In this document: positions 23,376 to 34,735 of the stretch, one piece after another
Layout of the letters: each line of letters opens with the position of its first letter
Position numbering within the stretch: the first letter of the stretch is position 1
From: Sciurus carolinensis
Lineage: Eukaryota; Chordata; Mammalia; Rodentia; Sciuridae
Reading direction: 5' to 3'
Assembly: GCF_902686445.1 (NCBI RefSeq)
Contig: NC_062232.1
Span: 35,916,454-35,980,453, forward strand
DNA length: 64,000 nucleotides
The notes under the pieces: model-generated
Seen by the model: only the letters and a program-made list of their open reading frames with translations
Told to the model about the DNA's origin: nothing
The model's database searches: none
Made by a program: the position numbers and the translations under genes

Positions 23376-24413
23376 ATGAAAAACAGGGGAAGAAAGTGTC
23401 ATTAACAAACCAAAATGCTATTTTGATAGAACCAAATGACAGCATAGCAGTAGAAATGACAGAAAAGAGTTTAAGATCTGCACAATTAAAATGATCCCGT
23501 GAAACAAAAGATGAGATAAGAGCAAATGCAGGAAATGTATAATCACTCCAATAAACAGTTAAAAGAGAAAATGCAGGAAGCAAAACAGCACTTCAATAAA
23601 GAAAGATTCTGAAAAAAAAAAAACACTTAAAATGAAAGAAACAAACCAAATTAAAAACTCAATAGAAAGCATCACCAACAGAATAGATCTCTCGTGGAAG
23701 ACAAACTCTCAGACAATGAAGACAAAATAATCTTGAAAATAAAGTTGATGAAAGTGAGAAGATGGTAAGAAATCATGAATGGAAACTCCAAGGATTATGG
23801 GATATTATGAAAAGACCAAATTAAGAACAACTGAGATAGAGGAAGGCAGAGATACAAACCAAAGGAATGAACAACCTGTTCAATGAAGTATCAGAAAATT
23901 TCACAAACCTGAAAAATGAAATGGAAAATCAAATACAAGAGGATTACAGAACACAAGATGCACAAAATTACAACAGATCCACACCAAGGCACATTATAAT
24001 GAAAATACCTCACATACGAAATAAAGATAGGATTTTAAAGGCTGCGACAGAAAAGTGTCAAATTACTTATAAGGGGAAACCAATATGGATATGAGCAGAT
24101 TTATCAACCCAGACCCTAAAAGCAAGAAGGGCCTGGAAAAATATATTTCAAGCTCTGAAAGAACATGGATACCGACCAAGAATCCTATACCCAGCAAAAC
24201 TAACCTTCAGATTTGATGAAATAAAATCTTTCCATGGTAAACAAAAGTTAAAATAATTTACAAATAGAAAGGCTGCACTACAGAACATTTTCAGCAAAAT
24301 ATTTCAAGAGGAGGAAGTGAAAAACAACAATACAAGTCAGCAAAGGGAGGAACTAGCCCAAAAGAAAAATCAAAGGAGAAACCAAATCAAGGTAAAAACC
24401 AAAAATAAGCTAA
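23376..24413 (+). pseudogene. L1 ORF1, broken
   Basis: ORF1 remnant of the second L1. The N-terminal part starts MKNRGRKCH in one frame and reads GKKVSLTNQN in the neighbouring one, showing an early frameshift. The RNA-binding part is clear at 23867-24094 (MNNLFNEVSENFTNLKNEM; PRHIIMKIPHIRNKDRIL). Downstream text is LYPAKLTFRFDE, then a stop soon after KQKLK. It corresponds in order and length to ORF1 of the first L1, with independent lesions. Confidence 0.85.
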
Positions 24414-27400
24414 AATGACCAGGAATACAAATCATATCACAACACTACCCTGATATTAATGGACTAAACTCACTAATCAAAAGACATAGACTGGCATATT
24501 GGATTAAAAAGAAAGACCCAACAATATGCTGCCTTCAAGAGACTCATCTCATAGAAAAAGATATTCACAGACTAAAGATGAAAGGATGGGGAAAATATAC
24601 CATGCACATGGACTCAGTAAAAAAGCAGGGGTGTCCATCCTCATCAGTTAAAGTAGACTTTAAACCTAAATTAGAAGGGATAAAGAAGGACATTTCATAC
24701 TGCTTCAGGGAACCATAAGACAGCAAGACATATGATTTTAAATATTTATGCCCCAAACAATGGAGCATCTATGAACAAACCCTTCAAATTTTAAGAATCA
24801 AATAGAACAACAATAATAGTGGGTGACTTTAACACACCACTCTCACCACTGGATAGATCCTCCACACAAAAACTGAACAAAGAAACTATAGAACTAAATA
24901 AGACAATCAATGATATAGACTTAATGGATGTATACAAAGTGTTTCATCTATCAAGTGAATACAGTTTCTTCTCAGCAACTCATGGATCCTTCTCCAAAAT
25001 AGACCATATGCTATGCCACAAAGAAGCCATTTGTAAATATAAAAAAATAGAGATACTACCTTGTATTCTAGAAGACCATAATGGAATATGATTATAAATC
25101 AGTGATAAAATAAAAAACAAAACTACTCCTATACCTGGAGACTAAATAATATACTACTGAATGATACAATAACAGAAGACATCAGGGAGGAAATAAAATT
25201 CTTGGAGGTAAATGAGAACAATGACAAAACACATCAAAATCTCTGGGACACTCTGAAAACAGGACTAAGAGGAAAGTTCATTACACTGACCTCATACATT
25301 AGAAGAATAAAAAGTCAACAACTAAATCACCTAACATTACATATCAAAACCCTAGGAAAAAAAAAGAACAAATCAATACCAAAAAGACAGGAAATAATAG
25401 AGTTGAAATGAATGAAACTGAAACAAGAGAAATAATTCAAAAAATTGACAAAACAAAAAGTTGGTTCTTTGAAAAAGTAAACAAAATTGTTAAACCCTTA
25501 GCCACACTAATGAAAAGAAGGATAGAGAAAACTCAAATTATTAGAATTTGTGATGAAAAAGGAAAGATCGTGACAGGCACCATTGAAATACCTAACATAA
25601 TTAGAAGCTACTTTGAAAATCTGTACCACAAAAAAATAGAAAATATCAGAGACATTGACAAATTTTTAGAGACATATGATCCTCCCAAACTGAATCAGGA
25701 AAACATACGCAATTTAAACAGATCAATTTCAAGCACCAAAACAGAAGTAGCCATCAAAAGTCTAACAACCGAGAAAAGACCAGGACCAGATGGATTCTCA
25801 GCCGAATTCTACAAGACCTTTAAAGAACTAATTCCAATACTCCTCAAAGTATTCCAGGAAATAAAGGAGGGAACCCTTCCAAACTCATTCTATAAAGCTA
25901 ATATCACTCTGAAACCAAAACCAGACAAAGATGCATCGAGGAAAGAACACTTCAGACCAATATCCCTCATTAACATAGATGCAAAAATCCTTAAAATTCT
26001 GGCAAATCACATACAAAAACATTAAAAACATAGGTTGGTTCAACATCTGGAAATCAGTAAATGTAATTTATCACATCAATAGACTTAAAGTTAAGAATCA
26101 TGATTATGTCAATAGATGCTGAGAAACTGTTTGATAAAATACAACACCCCTTCATGCTCAAAACACTAGGAAAAATAGGGATAGTAGGAACATACCTCAA
26201 TATTGTAAAGGCTATCTATGCTAAACCCCTAGCCAACATTCTAATGGAGAAAAACCAAAAGCATTCCCTCTAAAAGCTGGAACAAGGCAAGAATGCCCTC
26301 TTCACCACTTCTATTCAATGCAGTCCTTGAAACACTAGCCAGAGTAATGAGACAGACCAAAGAAATTAAAGGGATATGAATAGGAAAAGAACTCAAACTA
26401 TGAATATTTGCTGCTGACATGATTCTAAATTTAGAGGATTCAAAAACTCCACCAGAAAACTTCTATAACACATAAGTGAACTCAGCAAAATAGCAGGAAT
26501 AAAATCAATATGCATAAATCTAATGCATTTCTATTTATAAATGATGAATCTTCTGATAGAGAAATGAGGACAACCACTCCATTCACAATAGCCTCAAAAA
26601 AAAAAAAAATACTTGGGAATCAATCTAATGAAAGAGGTGAAAGACCTCTAGGATGAAAACTACAGAACACTAAAGAAATTAAAGAAAACCTTAGAAGATG
26701 GAAAGATCTCCCATGTTCTTAGATAGGCAGAATTAATATTGTCAAAATGGCCATACTACCAAAAGTGTTATACGGATTCAATGCAATTCCAATTAAAATC
26801 CCAATGATGTACCTTACAGAAATAGAGCAAGGAATCATGAAATTCATCTGGAAGAATGAGAAACCCAGAATAGCTAAAGCAATCCTTAGCAGGAAGAGCG
26901 AAGCAGGGGGCATCGCAATACCAGAACTTCAACTCTACTACAAAGCAATAGTAACAAAAACAGCATGGTATTGGTACCAAAATAGACAAGTAGATCAATG
27001 GTACAGAGTAGAGGACACGGACACAAACCCAAATAAATACAATTTTCTAATACTAGACAAAGGTGCCAAAAATATGCATTGGATAAAAGAGAGCCTCTTC
27101 AACAAATGGGGCTGGGAAAACTGGAAATCCATGTGTAGTAAAATGAAATTAAACCTCTACCTCTCACCCTGCACAAAACTCAACTCAAAAGGGATCAAGG
27201 ACTTAGGAATTAGACCAGAGACCCTGCCCAAAATAGAAGAAAAAGTAGGCTCAAATCTTCATCATGTTGGCTTAGGATAAGCCTTTCTTAACAAGACTCC
27301 CAAAGCACAAGAAATCAAAGCAAGAATCAATAAATGGGATGAATTCAAACTAAAAAGCTTTTTCTCAGCAAAGGACACAATAATGTGAAAAGAGCCTACA

Positions 27401-27978
27401 GAGTGGGAGAAAATCTTTTCCACATGCACTTCAGATAGAGCACTAATCTGCAAAATTTATAAAGAATTTACAAAGCTTTACACCAAAAATACAAAGAACC
27501 CAAACAATAAATGGGCCAAGGATCTGGACAGACACTTTACAGAAGATATACAGGCAATTAACAAATACATGAAAAAGTGTTCAACATCTCTAGTAATTAG
27601 AGAAATGCAAATTAAAACTCTAAGAGTTCATCTTACTCCAATTAGAATGGCTATCATCAAAAACACAAGCAATAATAAATGTTGGCGTGGATCTGGTGAA
27701 AAAGGCACACTTTTGCATTGCTGGTGGAGTTGCAAATTGGTGCAGCCACTCTGGAAAGCAATATGAAGATTCCTCAGAAGACTTGGAATGGACCTACCCT
27801 TTGACCCAGTTGTCCCAGTCCTCAGTTTATACCCAAAGGACTTAAAATTAGCATACTACAGTAATGCTGTCACATCAATAGATGCCCTTCAACAGATGAA
27901 TGGATAAAGAACCTGGTACATATACACAATGGAATATTACTCTGCCATAAGGAAGAATATTATGGCATCTGCAGATAA
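24414..27978 (+). pseudogene. L1 ORF2, broken
   Basis: ORF2 remnant of the second L1. The endonuclease lies at about 24414-25100 ([34 protein letters not shown]). The linker and start of the reverse transcriptase are at 25408-26025 (GPDGFSAEFYKTFKELIPIL; FRPISLINIDAKIL). The FADD region near 26400 reads FAADM, so the catalytic pair has lost an aspartate (F-A-A-D). The later region is at 26747-27280, and the C-terminal region at 27569-27766 ([20 protein letters not shown]). Multiple frameshifts and stops exclude activity. Confidence 0.88.
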
Positions 27979-28439
27979 ATGAATGGAATTGGAGAATATC
28001 ATTCTAAGGGAAATAAGCCAATCTCCCAAAACCAAAGGCTGAATGTTTCCTCTGATACATGGATGATGATATATAATGGTGGTGGGGGAGTGGGTGTGAG
28101 AGAAGAATGGAGGAACTTTAAATTATGTAGAAGGAAATGAGAGGGAGGAGGGGATGGGGGTATGAAAGACGGTGGAATGAAATAGACATTACCCCATATA
28201 CATGTGTGATTACACAAATGGTATGAATCTACATCATGCACAATCATAGAAATGAAAAGATGTACAGACGTACCCCATTTGTGTACAATGAATCAAAATG
28301 CAGTCCGTAAAAATAAATTTAAAAACATACTTCCATTTTATCTGTTATTTGCAACATATTTAAGTTTATATTATGTTATTTAAAAAGATGTGGATTTTTA
28401 TCTTCCCTATTAAAGCATCTGTAGAAAATTATAAAAAAA

Positions 28440-29512
28440 AAAAACAAAAATTACAATAGTACTAATTGGTGACAAGAATGTAGCAAAAAAATGGGAATGC
28501 TATAAAACTGCTGTCCAAATTGGAAAGGTCATTTTGCTGTACCAGTAGAAATTTAGCAGTAGATAGCCAAAGTGAAGATGTTTGCAACCTATAGCTCAGC
28601 AATTCTAATTCAGAGTATATATTCTAGACTTCAGGAAATGCCTGTACTCAAGGAGATGTGCTACAAGGATACAAATAATACATGGCATGGATACAAATAA
28701 TACATAACAGCATTCTTTGTAATAGCAAAAAAAAAAAAAAAAAAAACCTGGAATGATACCAAATGTTTGGCATCAAGAAGATGGCTAATTTGTCATGTGC
28801 ATATGCTTAAAAGCATAGAGTCATAAAATTGAATGAACTAGAACCACATAAATCAAAAGAGATAAATCTTGAAAATAGTAAAAGGTGCAAACTTCAGATT
28901 AACACATGATATACTATTGATGTGAATGTTAAAAACACAATATATTTAAAAAAATTAACATTTAACAAGATATCAAATCATAAAATGGGAGGAACCCCAC
29001 CAACTTCAAGGCAGTGGTTATCTTTGGGAAGGAATAAAAGAAATTGGGACTGGGGAGGTAGATAAAAGGAGTTTATATTTGAAATGTTTAATTTCTTAAA
29101 ATTGACTATTCTATGACTGTATATAGATTGATATTTATTGTATTTTCTGTCTTTCTGCACACATGCATCCATACATAGGAATATTCAACCCCAAAAAGGA
29201 ATGAAATTCCTACACATGTTATAACACAGACAGACAATGAGGACATTGTTCACGGAAACCAGTAAGTCACAAAAGAACAAATATTATAGTATTCCACTCA
29301 TATGAGGAACCTAGAATAGGTATATTCATGGACACACAAAGTAGAATAGAAGATATCAAGGGTTGGAGGGTGACAAAGAGAATGAGAAGTTTCTGTTTGG
29401 GATGATGAGAAATTTCTGGAGATGAATGGTAGTGATGGTTGCACAACAATGTGAATGTCCTTAATACCACAGAATGTATACTTAAAATGGTTGAATGACA
29501 AGTTTTATTAGA
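28440..29512 (+). mobile_element. Older L1 (L1M-type) 3' fragment
   Basis: The text follows the 3' end of an older L1: CATTCTTTGTAATAGCAAAA near 28708, then TATTCCACTCATATGAGGAA near 29290, TGATGGTTGCACAACAATGT near 29432, and ACTTAAAATGGTTGAATGAC near 29480. It is more diverged than the three L1 copies with readable ORFs. It is interrupted by A-rich runs near 28727-28746. Confidence 0.65.
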
Positions 29513-29529
29513 CACAAACATGCACACAA

Positions 29530-29697
29530 TTTTTTTTCCCAGTACTGGGGAGTCACATCCCCAGCCCTTCTTGAGACAGGGTCTTTCTAAGTTGCTTAGG
29601 GGTTCCCCGAGTTGCTGAGGTTGTCCTTGAACTTGCAAACCTCCTGCCTCAGCCTCCTGAGTCACTGGAATTACAGGTGTGCACCACCGCACCTGGC
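29530..29697 (-). mobile_element. Composite B1+ID SINE
   Basis: Reverse complement reads a B1-like head (CCAGGTGCGGTGGTGCACAC) and body (CTGAGGCAGGAGG), then a short ID-like segment ending at the T run on the plus strand (29531-29539). It matches the B1+ID layout at 12690-12877. Confidence 0.8.
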
Positions 29698-29737
29698 TAT
29701 AAAATATTTTTACTGCAAAAAGTAAATTTTAACACCC

Positions 29738-29820
29738 ATAATCCAGGGATGTAGCTCAGTAGTAGAGTACTTGTCCAGCATGAACAAGGCCCTGGGCTCA
29801 AACCACAGCACAGAAAAAAC
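29738..29820 (+). mobile_element. ID SINE
   Basis: tRNA-derived head: CAGGGATGTAGCTCAGTAGT, GAGTACTTGTCCAGCATGA, then GGCTCAAACCACAGCACAG and a short A-rich tail. The B-box region has decayed. Confidence 0.75.
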
Positions 29821-30039
29821 AAAACAACAATCCAGTTGCTATCTTCTGGGTAATCATTCAAGTGTGACAGAAGTATACTACATCCATATCTGTTTGCAGT
29901 TGCAGTGCAGAAAATTTAGTAGGAAGGTGAGGAGATGGCTACAGGTTGGCATTTCAGCATTTCATTAGAGCTTTAGTAATAGCATGAAACCAAGGTTTAG
30001 GTTATGGTAATTAAAGACTAGAACTAATTTATTTTATAA

Positions 30040-30302
30040 AATATAGGTTGGGACCAAGGGTGATTTTTTTAAAATTCTGGAATATTTGCATATGTATAAT
30101 GACATATTTTGGGGATAGAACCCAAGTATAAACATGAAGTTCATTTATGTTGCATATATACCTTATATACAGTCTAAAAATAATTTTATACAATATTTTA
30201 ATTATACCTCCATTTTGACTGATTTGTGGTATTATGTTGGCATTCAAAATTTTCAAACATTGAAGCATTTCAGATTCAGATTATGAATGCTTAACCTGTA
30301 CT
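30040..30302 (+). mobile_element. Tigger-like MITE-type element
   Basis: Shares TGGAATATTTGCATATG-type text with the element at 12148-12335 and ends with ATGCTTAACCTGTA. It continues through TATACCTTATATACAGTCTA and ATAATTTTATACAATATTTT, in the order of a known non-autonomous mammalian DNA transposon type. The family name is not certain. Confidence 0.5.
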
Positions 30303-31469
30303 AGCCTTTTCAGACCTCTGACCAACAGGAAACTAGGGACAGTTAGGCCTGTTTTTGAGCAAGGTCTACTTCTTTTACACATAAAACCACCCCTCTGGAG
30401 GGAAGGTGCTATTTCCTTCAGTATCCTGAGTCTAGGCTGCAGGAATGGGATGCCAGAAGGTGGCAGCAAAAGATCATCTCTACTGGAAAAGTTCTTGCAC
30501 AAGATGCCCAGGACAGCAAAGAGGAGGCATACGTTGTCTTTGACTACTAGCCCCCTATCTCATTTCAGGACTGAACCTAGTGTAGCAACACCATGCCTAC
30601 CAGGTCCAAGGTAATCAAGAGTCAATAACTCCAGAAAGGACAGTCCAAATCGGGCAGCAGGGAGCAGGCAGCAGGCAGCAGGCAGCAGGAGGGTGACTGG
30701 GAAAAAAAGGGAAACCTGACTGACTAAACTCATTGAACACTTCCTATTTTCTTGACTTTATGGACCTACAGCTGGATAAAGAAATAACTTCCCTTGAGAC
30801 AAAGTCTAGTGGGAGAGGGATGCTGGATGTTCTCAAAAAACAAAAGGAAGAGCAAGGTCCAAGACTTTTGGAATTAATACCCGTGCTGGTATTTTCCTTG
30901 ACCCTACAGGTCAATTTTTTACCCTTTTCCTTGCTACTTTCTGCCCACCCCAGTGGCTGATCTGAGTAAACTGGAAGCCAGAGGATAAAGGACTTTGTGA
31001 ACATGGGGGGAGATCAGAAGGAAAAAGGTGAGAATGTTCAGGCTTATTACTCCCATGACTCTTCCATGCCATGTTCTTAGCCTGACCCTGTTACAGAAGG
31101 TCTCTATTCCTCCCAAGGTACCTGCTCTACAGAATTTTCTCTAATTTTTATTACCAGAAACCTCCCCTTCCCCCTATCTCTTCTGATCTAGTGGCAGTAG
31201 CAGCTGCTTCTAGTCTTGGCTTTCTGTACTATCTCTTGTCGCCTTCATCATCCCGCCTACATTTTAATTAAATCTCTTGCAAATAACACTTTCTTATGTG
31301 ATCCTAATTGGTATGTACCATCTGTCCATTGTTGGGACCCTGCCTGAAACAACACCTAGGTAAATCATATTCATCCTCTAAGCTCAGCTGAAGATGAGGA
31401 GTGGCTGGAACGGCTTACATGGAGGACCTATAGTAATTCAGTACTACCAGAAAATAAATTATAATACTA
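30303..31469. other. No gene recognised
   Basis: Unassigned interval of about 1.2 kb. A short tandem GCAGGCA-type repeat lies at 30653-30689. The open frames on both strands around 30733-31004 overlap each other and have no recognised domain. Confidence 0.4.
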
Positions 31470-31474
31470 GACAT

Positions 31475-31788
31475 TATCATCACCCACTGCCTGTGGGGAC
31501 AATGACAATGCGTACGCTTCTTTTTCACAGGAACAAAAAGACCAAAGACCTTTATTAGAGGAAGTGTCTGGGTTATATAGCAAGCATAAGCCAATCAGAG
31601 TCAGTCTGAGATATTAGCCTATCAAGGATCAGTCTCCAGGCAGTTACAAGAATCGCCTCATATACAGCAGCCAGAGTTACTTCCTGAAACTTGTTTATGA
31701 GTATGGCTTATTCTGGCAAGCTGCCAGGCGCCATCTTAGAGATCAGGCCAGGGTGCGGCTCTGGAGCCCTCAGAGCCCACCCCTGACA
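31475..31788 (-). mobile_element. Solo LTR, ERVK/IAP-like, short
   Basis: In reverse complement it starts TGTCAGGGGTGGGCTCTGAG and contains AAGATGGCGCCTGGCAG, a TATA box (GCTATATAACCC) and AATAAAGG. GACAT occurs on both sides (31470-31474 and 31789-31793). The left end reads TATCATCACCC, resembling the left end of the 560-bp LTR at 51878, so the two belong to related families. Length 314 bp. Confidence 0.7.
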
Positions 31789-31859
31789 GACATGGTAGTT
31801 CAGTTGAAGTTAAAAGGGAGTTAACATGAGACATGAGACTATCTTGATCTGGCACCCAG

Positions 31860-32100
31860 AATCTTCAACTCCTTTTGTTGTTGTTGTTGTTTATTCTTGA
31901 TTTTTTTTTAATTTAAAAAAATTTTTTTTCATACATATATACAGGGTAATAATGTCTGTCTCAATCTACCATCCTTCCCATCCTCACGACTCCACCTCTC
32001 CCCTCAACCCCCTCTGAATAATCCAAAGTTCCTTCATTCTTCCCTACCTACCCCCCACTATGAATCAGCATCTGCTTATCAAAGAAAACATTTGACCTTT
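31860..32100 (-). mobile_element. 5'-truncated L1 tail
   Basis: The minus-strand copy starts at T-rich sequence (about 31885-31930, preceded by a GTT run at 31875-31890). It continues with the pyrimidine-rich 3' UTR type seen in other L1 tails here (CCAAAGTTCCTTCATTCTTC). Only the 3' UTR is present. Confidence 0.55.
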
Positions 32101-33087
32101 CAGAATCTTGAACTCTTGCCTCATCAAGAAACGTAGTTCTTAAAAGGACAACAACCATTCTAATGTTTAAGAATATTTAATGGAGCTTCCACACAACATA
32201 GGGAATTGGGACAGAGGTTAAGGCAGAAAGTTTGCAATATAGAAACCAGTTAGGGAAAATTTTTCCACAGTCTAGGCAAGTGAGGAGAATTAAAACCATG
32301 TTAATGGTTCTTGGATTGCATTTGATAAATATTTGGGAAGCAAAAAATCAAGACTGGATATTCAAATATTAGGGTATCAAGGAATAAAATATAAACCACT
32401 AGAGGTTTAAAAACTACAAAATTGAATTAATTTCCCAGGCAAAGGATAGTATGTCAGTGAAGAAACACACTGATTTGTTCACCAAGAGAAAAATACAAGG
32501 GATTTGAAAGTGAGGGGTGTTGTAGTGGTTAATTGAGGAGTTAAAACTAGCACTTGGAATACAACAGAATGAATCCATAGGTATTACAGGTTTGGTTTAC
32601 TCAATCATTCATTGGTAAAGAAAATATCAGTTAGGTTCAGTGTTTGGCTTACCAACAGCACTCTCAAAGCATGGTTTACTATCAGTTTCTGCTGGTTACA
32701 GTCAGTCCTAGTGATACACCATTTTTTTTTAATCTTCTAGGTACTGCTGCAAGTGGAATATCTCCCTTTGGTGGTGCTGGAGGGTGGAGGTCAGGAAAGG
32801 GGGAGGGGAAGTGATGAAAATATTAAAGATTCTCAGTTTAACTTTCACAAGGAATTGGATAGGGATACCATTAACAATGATCCTGAATACAAGAAAATAT
32901 TGTGAAGGGCAGGTGAGGAGCAACAAAGATGTCTGTGAATTTGAAGGATCAGTGACATGGACAAGTCTGTAATACAGAGCTCTGGAGCAGGTTCTGAGTC
33001 ATTTATAATGGAAAAAGGCATCACACAAGAAATGCATGGAAGAAATAGGAGCATGAAGAGAGAAGGGCAATGGACAAAGATATATTG
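32101..33087. other. No gene recognised
   Basis: Unassigned interval of about 1 kb. Short overlapping open frames near 32729-32972 have no recognised domain. Confidence 0.4.
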
Positions 33088-33455
33088 ATGGTTAGTTTTA
33101 TGTGTCAACTTGGGTGAGCCACAATGCCAAAATATTTGCTTGAACATTATTCTGTATATTTCTCTTATGGTGCTTTCCATGAGGTTAACAGTAAAACTGA
33201 TGGACTTTGAGTAAAGCAGATTGCCATCCATAAAGTGGGTGGGGCTCATCCAATCAGTTGAAGGTCTTAATGAAGGAAAAGACTGACCTCCCCAATCAAA
33301 GAGGATTTCTGCCAGCCTGAAAGCCTTTCGACTTGAACTGCAAACTTTGGACTTGCCAGTCTCAACAAAGCTGTGAGTTCATTCCTTAAAATAAGTCTCT
33401 TTACATGTGCCCACATCCAATTGGGTCCGTTTCTCTTAAGACTCCTGATTAATAA
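33088..33455 (+). mobile_element. ERVL-type LTR (MLT2-like)
   Basis: Starts TGATGGTTAGTTTTATGTGT and reads CAACTTGGGTGAGCCACAAT, then AAAGCAGATTGCCATCCATA and TCATCCAATCAGTTGAAGG, an order typical of mammalian ERVL LTRs. It is in plus orientation, opposite to the provirus that begins at 33,981, so it is probably a separate solo LTR. Confidence 0.6.
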
Positions 33456-33821
33456 ATATATTTCTCAGGTCTTTTACTATTTATATTAAAGTGGGAAGAC
33501 AATCTTATTCATGTGGAATGAACAGTTTCCTTTCCTGGAAGGGACAGATATCCTTCACACGAGAAAAGTCAATCAAGCTTAATTCATCCCCCCCAACTCC
33601 ATTGTCCCACCCTTCATCCTGGAAAGGGAGAACCAGTTTTCTTTTGCTAACAATTTTGACTCTGAAAAAGATATCAGATGATCATTCTGCAGGTAGGACC
33701 ATCAGAACTGTTAAAAAGAAGAGACTCTCTCCTAAATGGATTTGTAAAAGAAAATAGAACGAGCTTCTCTACATCTGATCCTTGGGGAAGACAAAGTCAT
33801 AGTTCAAGACCCTATTTTTCT

Positions 33822-33932
33822 GAATTGGTTTCTTTTGTTTGGAATTTCCGCAATCTACCAGTGCTGGGGACTCGAACCCGGGTCTCAAGCTTGAGAGGCA
33901 GGCACTCTACACGATGGGCTATATCGCCAGCA
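33822..33932 (-). mobile_element. tRNA-derived retroposon with unique tail
   Basis: In reverse complement the first 76 bases form a tRNA-like unit: a head GTGCTGGCGATATAGCCCAT, an ID-type A box, and a perfect B-box match GGTTCGAGTCC. This is followed by a roughly 35-bp tail (ATTGCGGAAATTCC, then AAACAAAAGAAACC) that is not pure A. A perfect 17-bp duplication, CAAGACCCTATTTTTCT, flanks it (33805-33821 and 33933-33949). It looks like a retroposed Pol III transcript related to ID/BC1-type RNAs, not a working tRNA gene. Confidence 0.8.
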
Positions 33933-33980
33933 CAAGACCCTATTTTTCTAAAGGAGAGATTTTACCATTCATAGGAAAAT

Positions 33981-34267
33981 TGCTCAATCCTAGGCAGGTT
34001 GACTTGAGATTCAGGCAGCCTGAAGAATATACAAGGAGCCACAGGGAAATCTGACATGACTTTGTTCAATGGGTGGGCAATCCATACAGTAGAAAGTCCC
34101 CATTCAACTTACATACAGGATTACAACAAAGCTGGCAGCATGCCAAATATGACATCATGGCTATATAAGAAAGCATACATGCTATTGTTTGACTTATATA
34201 AGACATCTTAGTCATTGCTTCCTGGACATCCAGGTGAGGGAACTTGATCAACTCCATTTGCCCAACA
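33981..34267 (-). repeat. 3' LTR of the ERVL-type provirus
   Basis: 287 bp. In reverse complement it starts TGTTGGGCAAATGGAG and ends GGATTGAGCA. The purine tract GAAGGGGTGG abuts it on the internal side, as expected for a polypurine tract. It contains GCTTTCTTATATAGCCATGA, a TATA-like region. Confidence 0.8.
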
Positions 34268-34329
34268 CCACCCCTTCAGGGTTCCTTACCATAAAATCTA
34301 TGAAATGTCTTCCATGAAGGTCCCTTGGC

Positions 34330-34735
34330 AAGGAGGGCAGAGCGCTGCACCCATAATCCACAACAGCAACATAAGGCACAATAGCCATTTACTAATACAC
34401 AAGTTATTCCCAAGATAAGCAAGACCCATTTCCATGGGGCCCTACCATTTTTGTAAGGTGTAACCTATTAAATGCTCAGTCTGATGAGTTTCAAGGGCTA
34501 GGGTTTGCAGTGTGTGGCTTACATTGTGGTACTCATCTGGTATAAATACACAACATTCAGTGCCTGTGAGGATACATACTCCACCTTGGGAGGCAGTCAG
34601 TATATCAAGGGCCATCCAATTTGGCAACACTACTTTCCTCATTTGGTAAACTCCTTCATTTAACAGGGCAAGGAACTCACGGATGGCACTAAGGGCTCTG
34701 GCGGTATGTAGTGTCAGGGCTGTAATCTTCATATC
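34330..34735 (-). pseudogene. Env transmembrane-subunit remnant
   Basis: The remnant of the C-terminal half of a retroviral envelope protein lies just upstream of the 3' LTR. The frame at 34442-34732 shows heptad-like text, then LDILTASQGGVC (the position of the immunosuppressive-type segment) and CILTGTECC, a C-x6-CC motif. After a stop and a +1 shift, a hydrophobic membrane span (WVLLILGITCVLVNGY) and a cysteine-rich stretch (ALCCCCGLW) follow. The order matches the TM subunit of gammaretrovirus-type Env. Class III elements usually lack env, which makes it notable here. The frame is broken. Confidence 0.75.

Larger units (their letters stand above)
22630..28325 (+). mobile_element. LINE-1, near full length, inactive
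   Basis: Plus-strand L1 of about 5.7 kb. A GC-rich start (22630-22905) leads into a pyrimidine-rich leader (22905-23350). ORF1 remnants follow (23376-24413), then ORF2 remnants (24414-27978) and a 3' UTR that ends in AAAATAAATTTAAAAACA near 28325. The 5' boundary is estimated and I could not find a target duplication. It carries many stops and frameshifts. Its leader resembles that of the L1 starting near 54,941 and differs from the repeated promoter of the L1 at 3,027-9,038. Confidence 0.9.

Noticed and set aside
33088..33455. Could be the 3' LTR of the ERVL-type provirus
   Set aside because: It is in the opposite orientation, and a matching LTR pair (33981-34267 and 50940-51226) with an adjacent purine tract already defines that provirus.
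33855..33930. Possible tRNA gene on the minus strand
   Set aside because: A good B box is present, but a 17-bp target duplication and a retroposon-like tail mark a retroposed copy, and the cloverleaf is not convincing.
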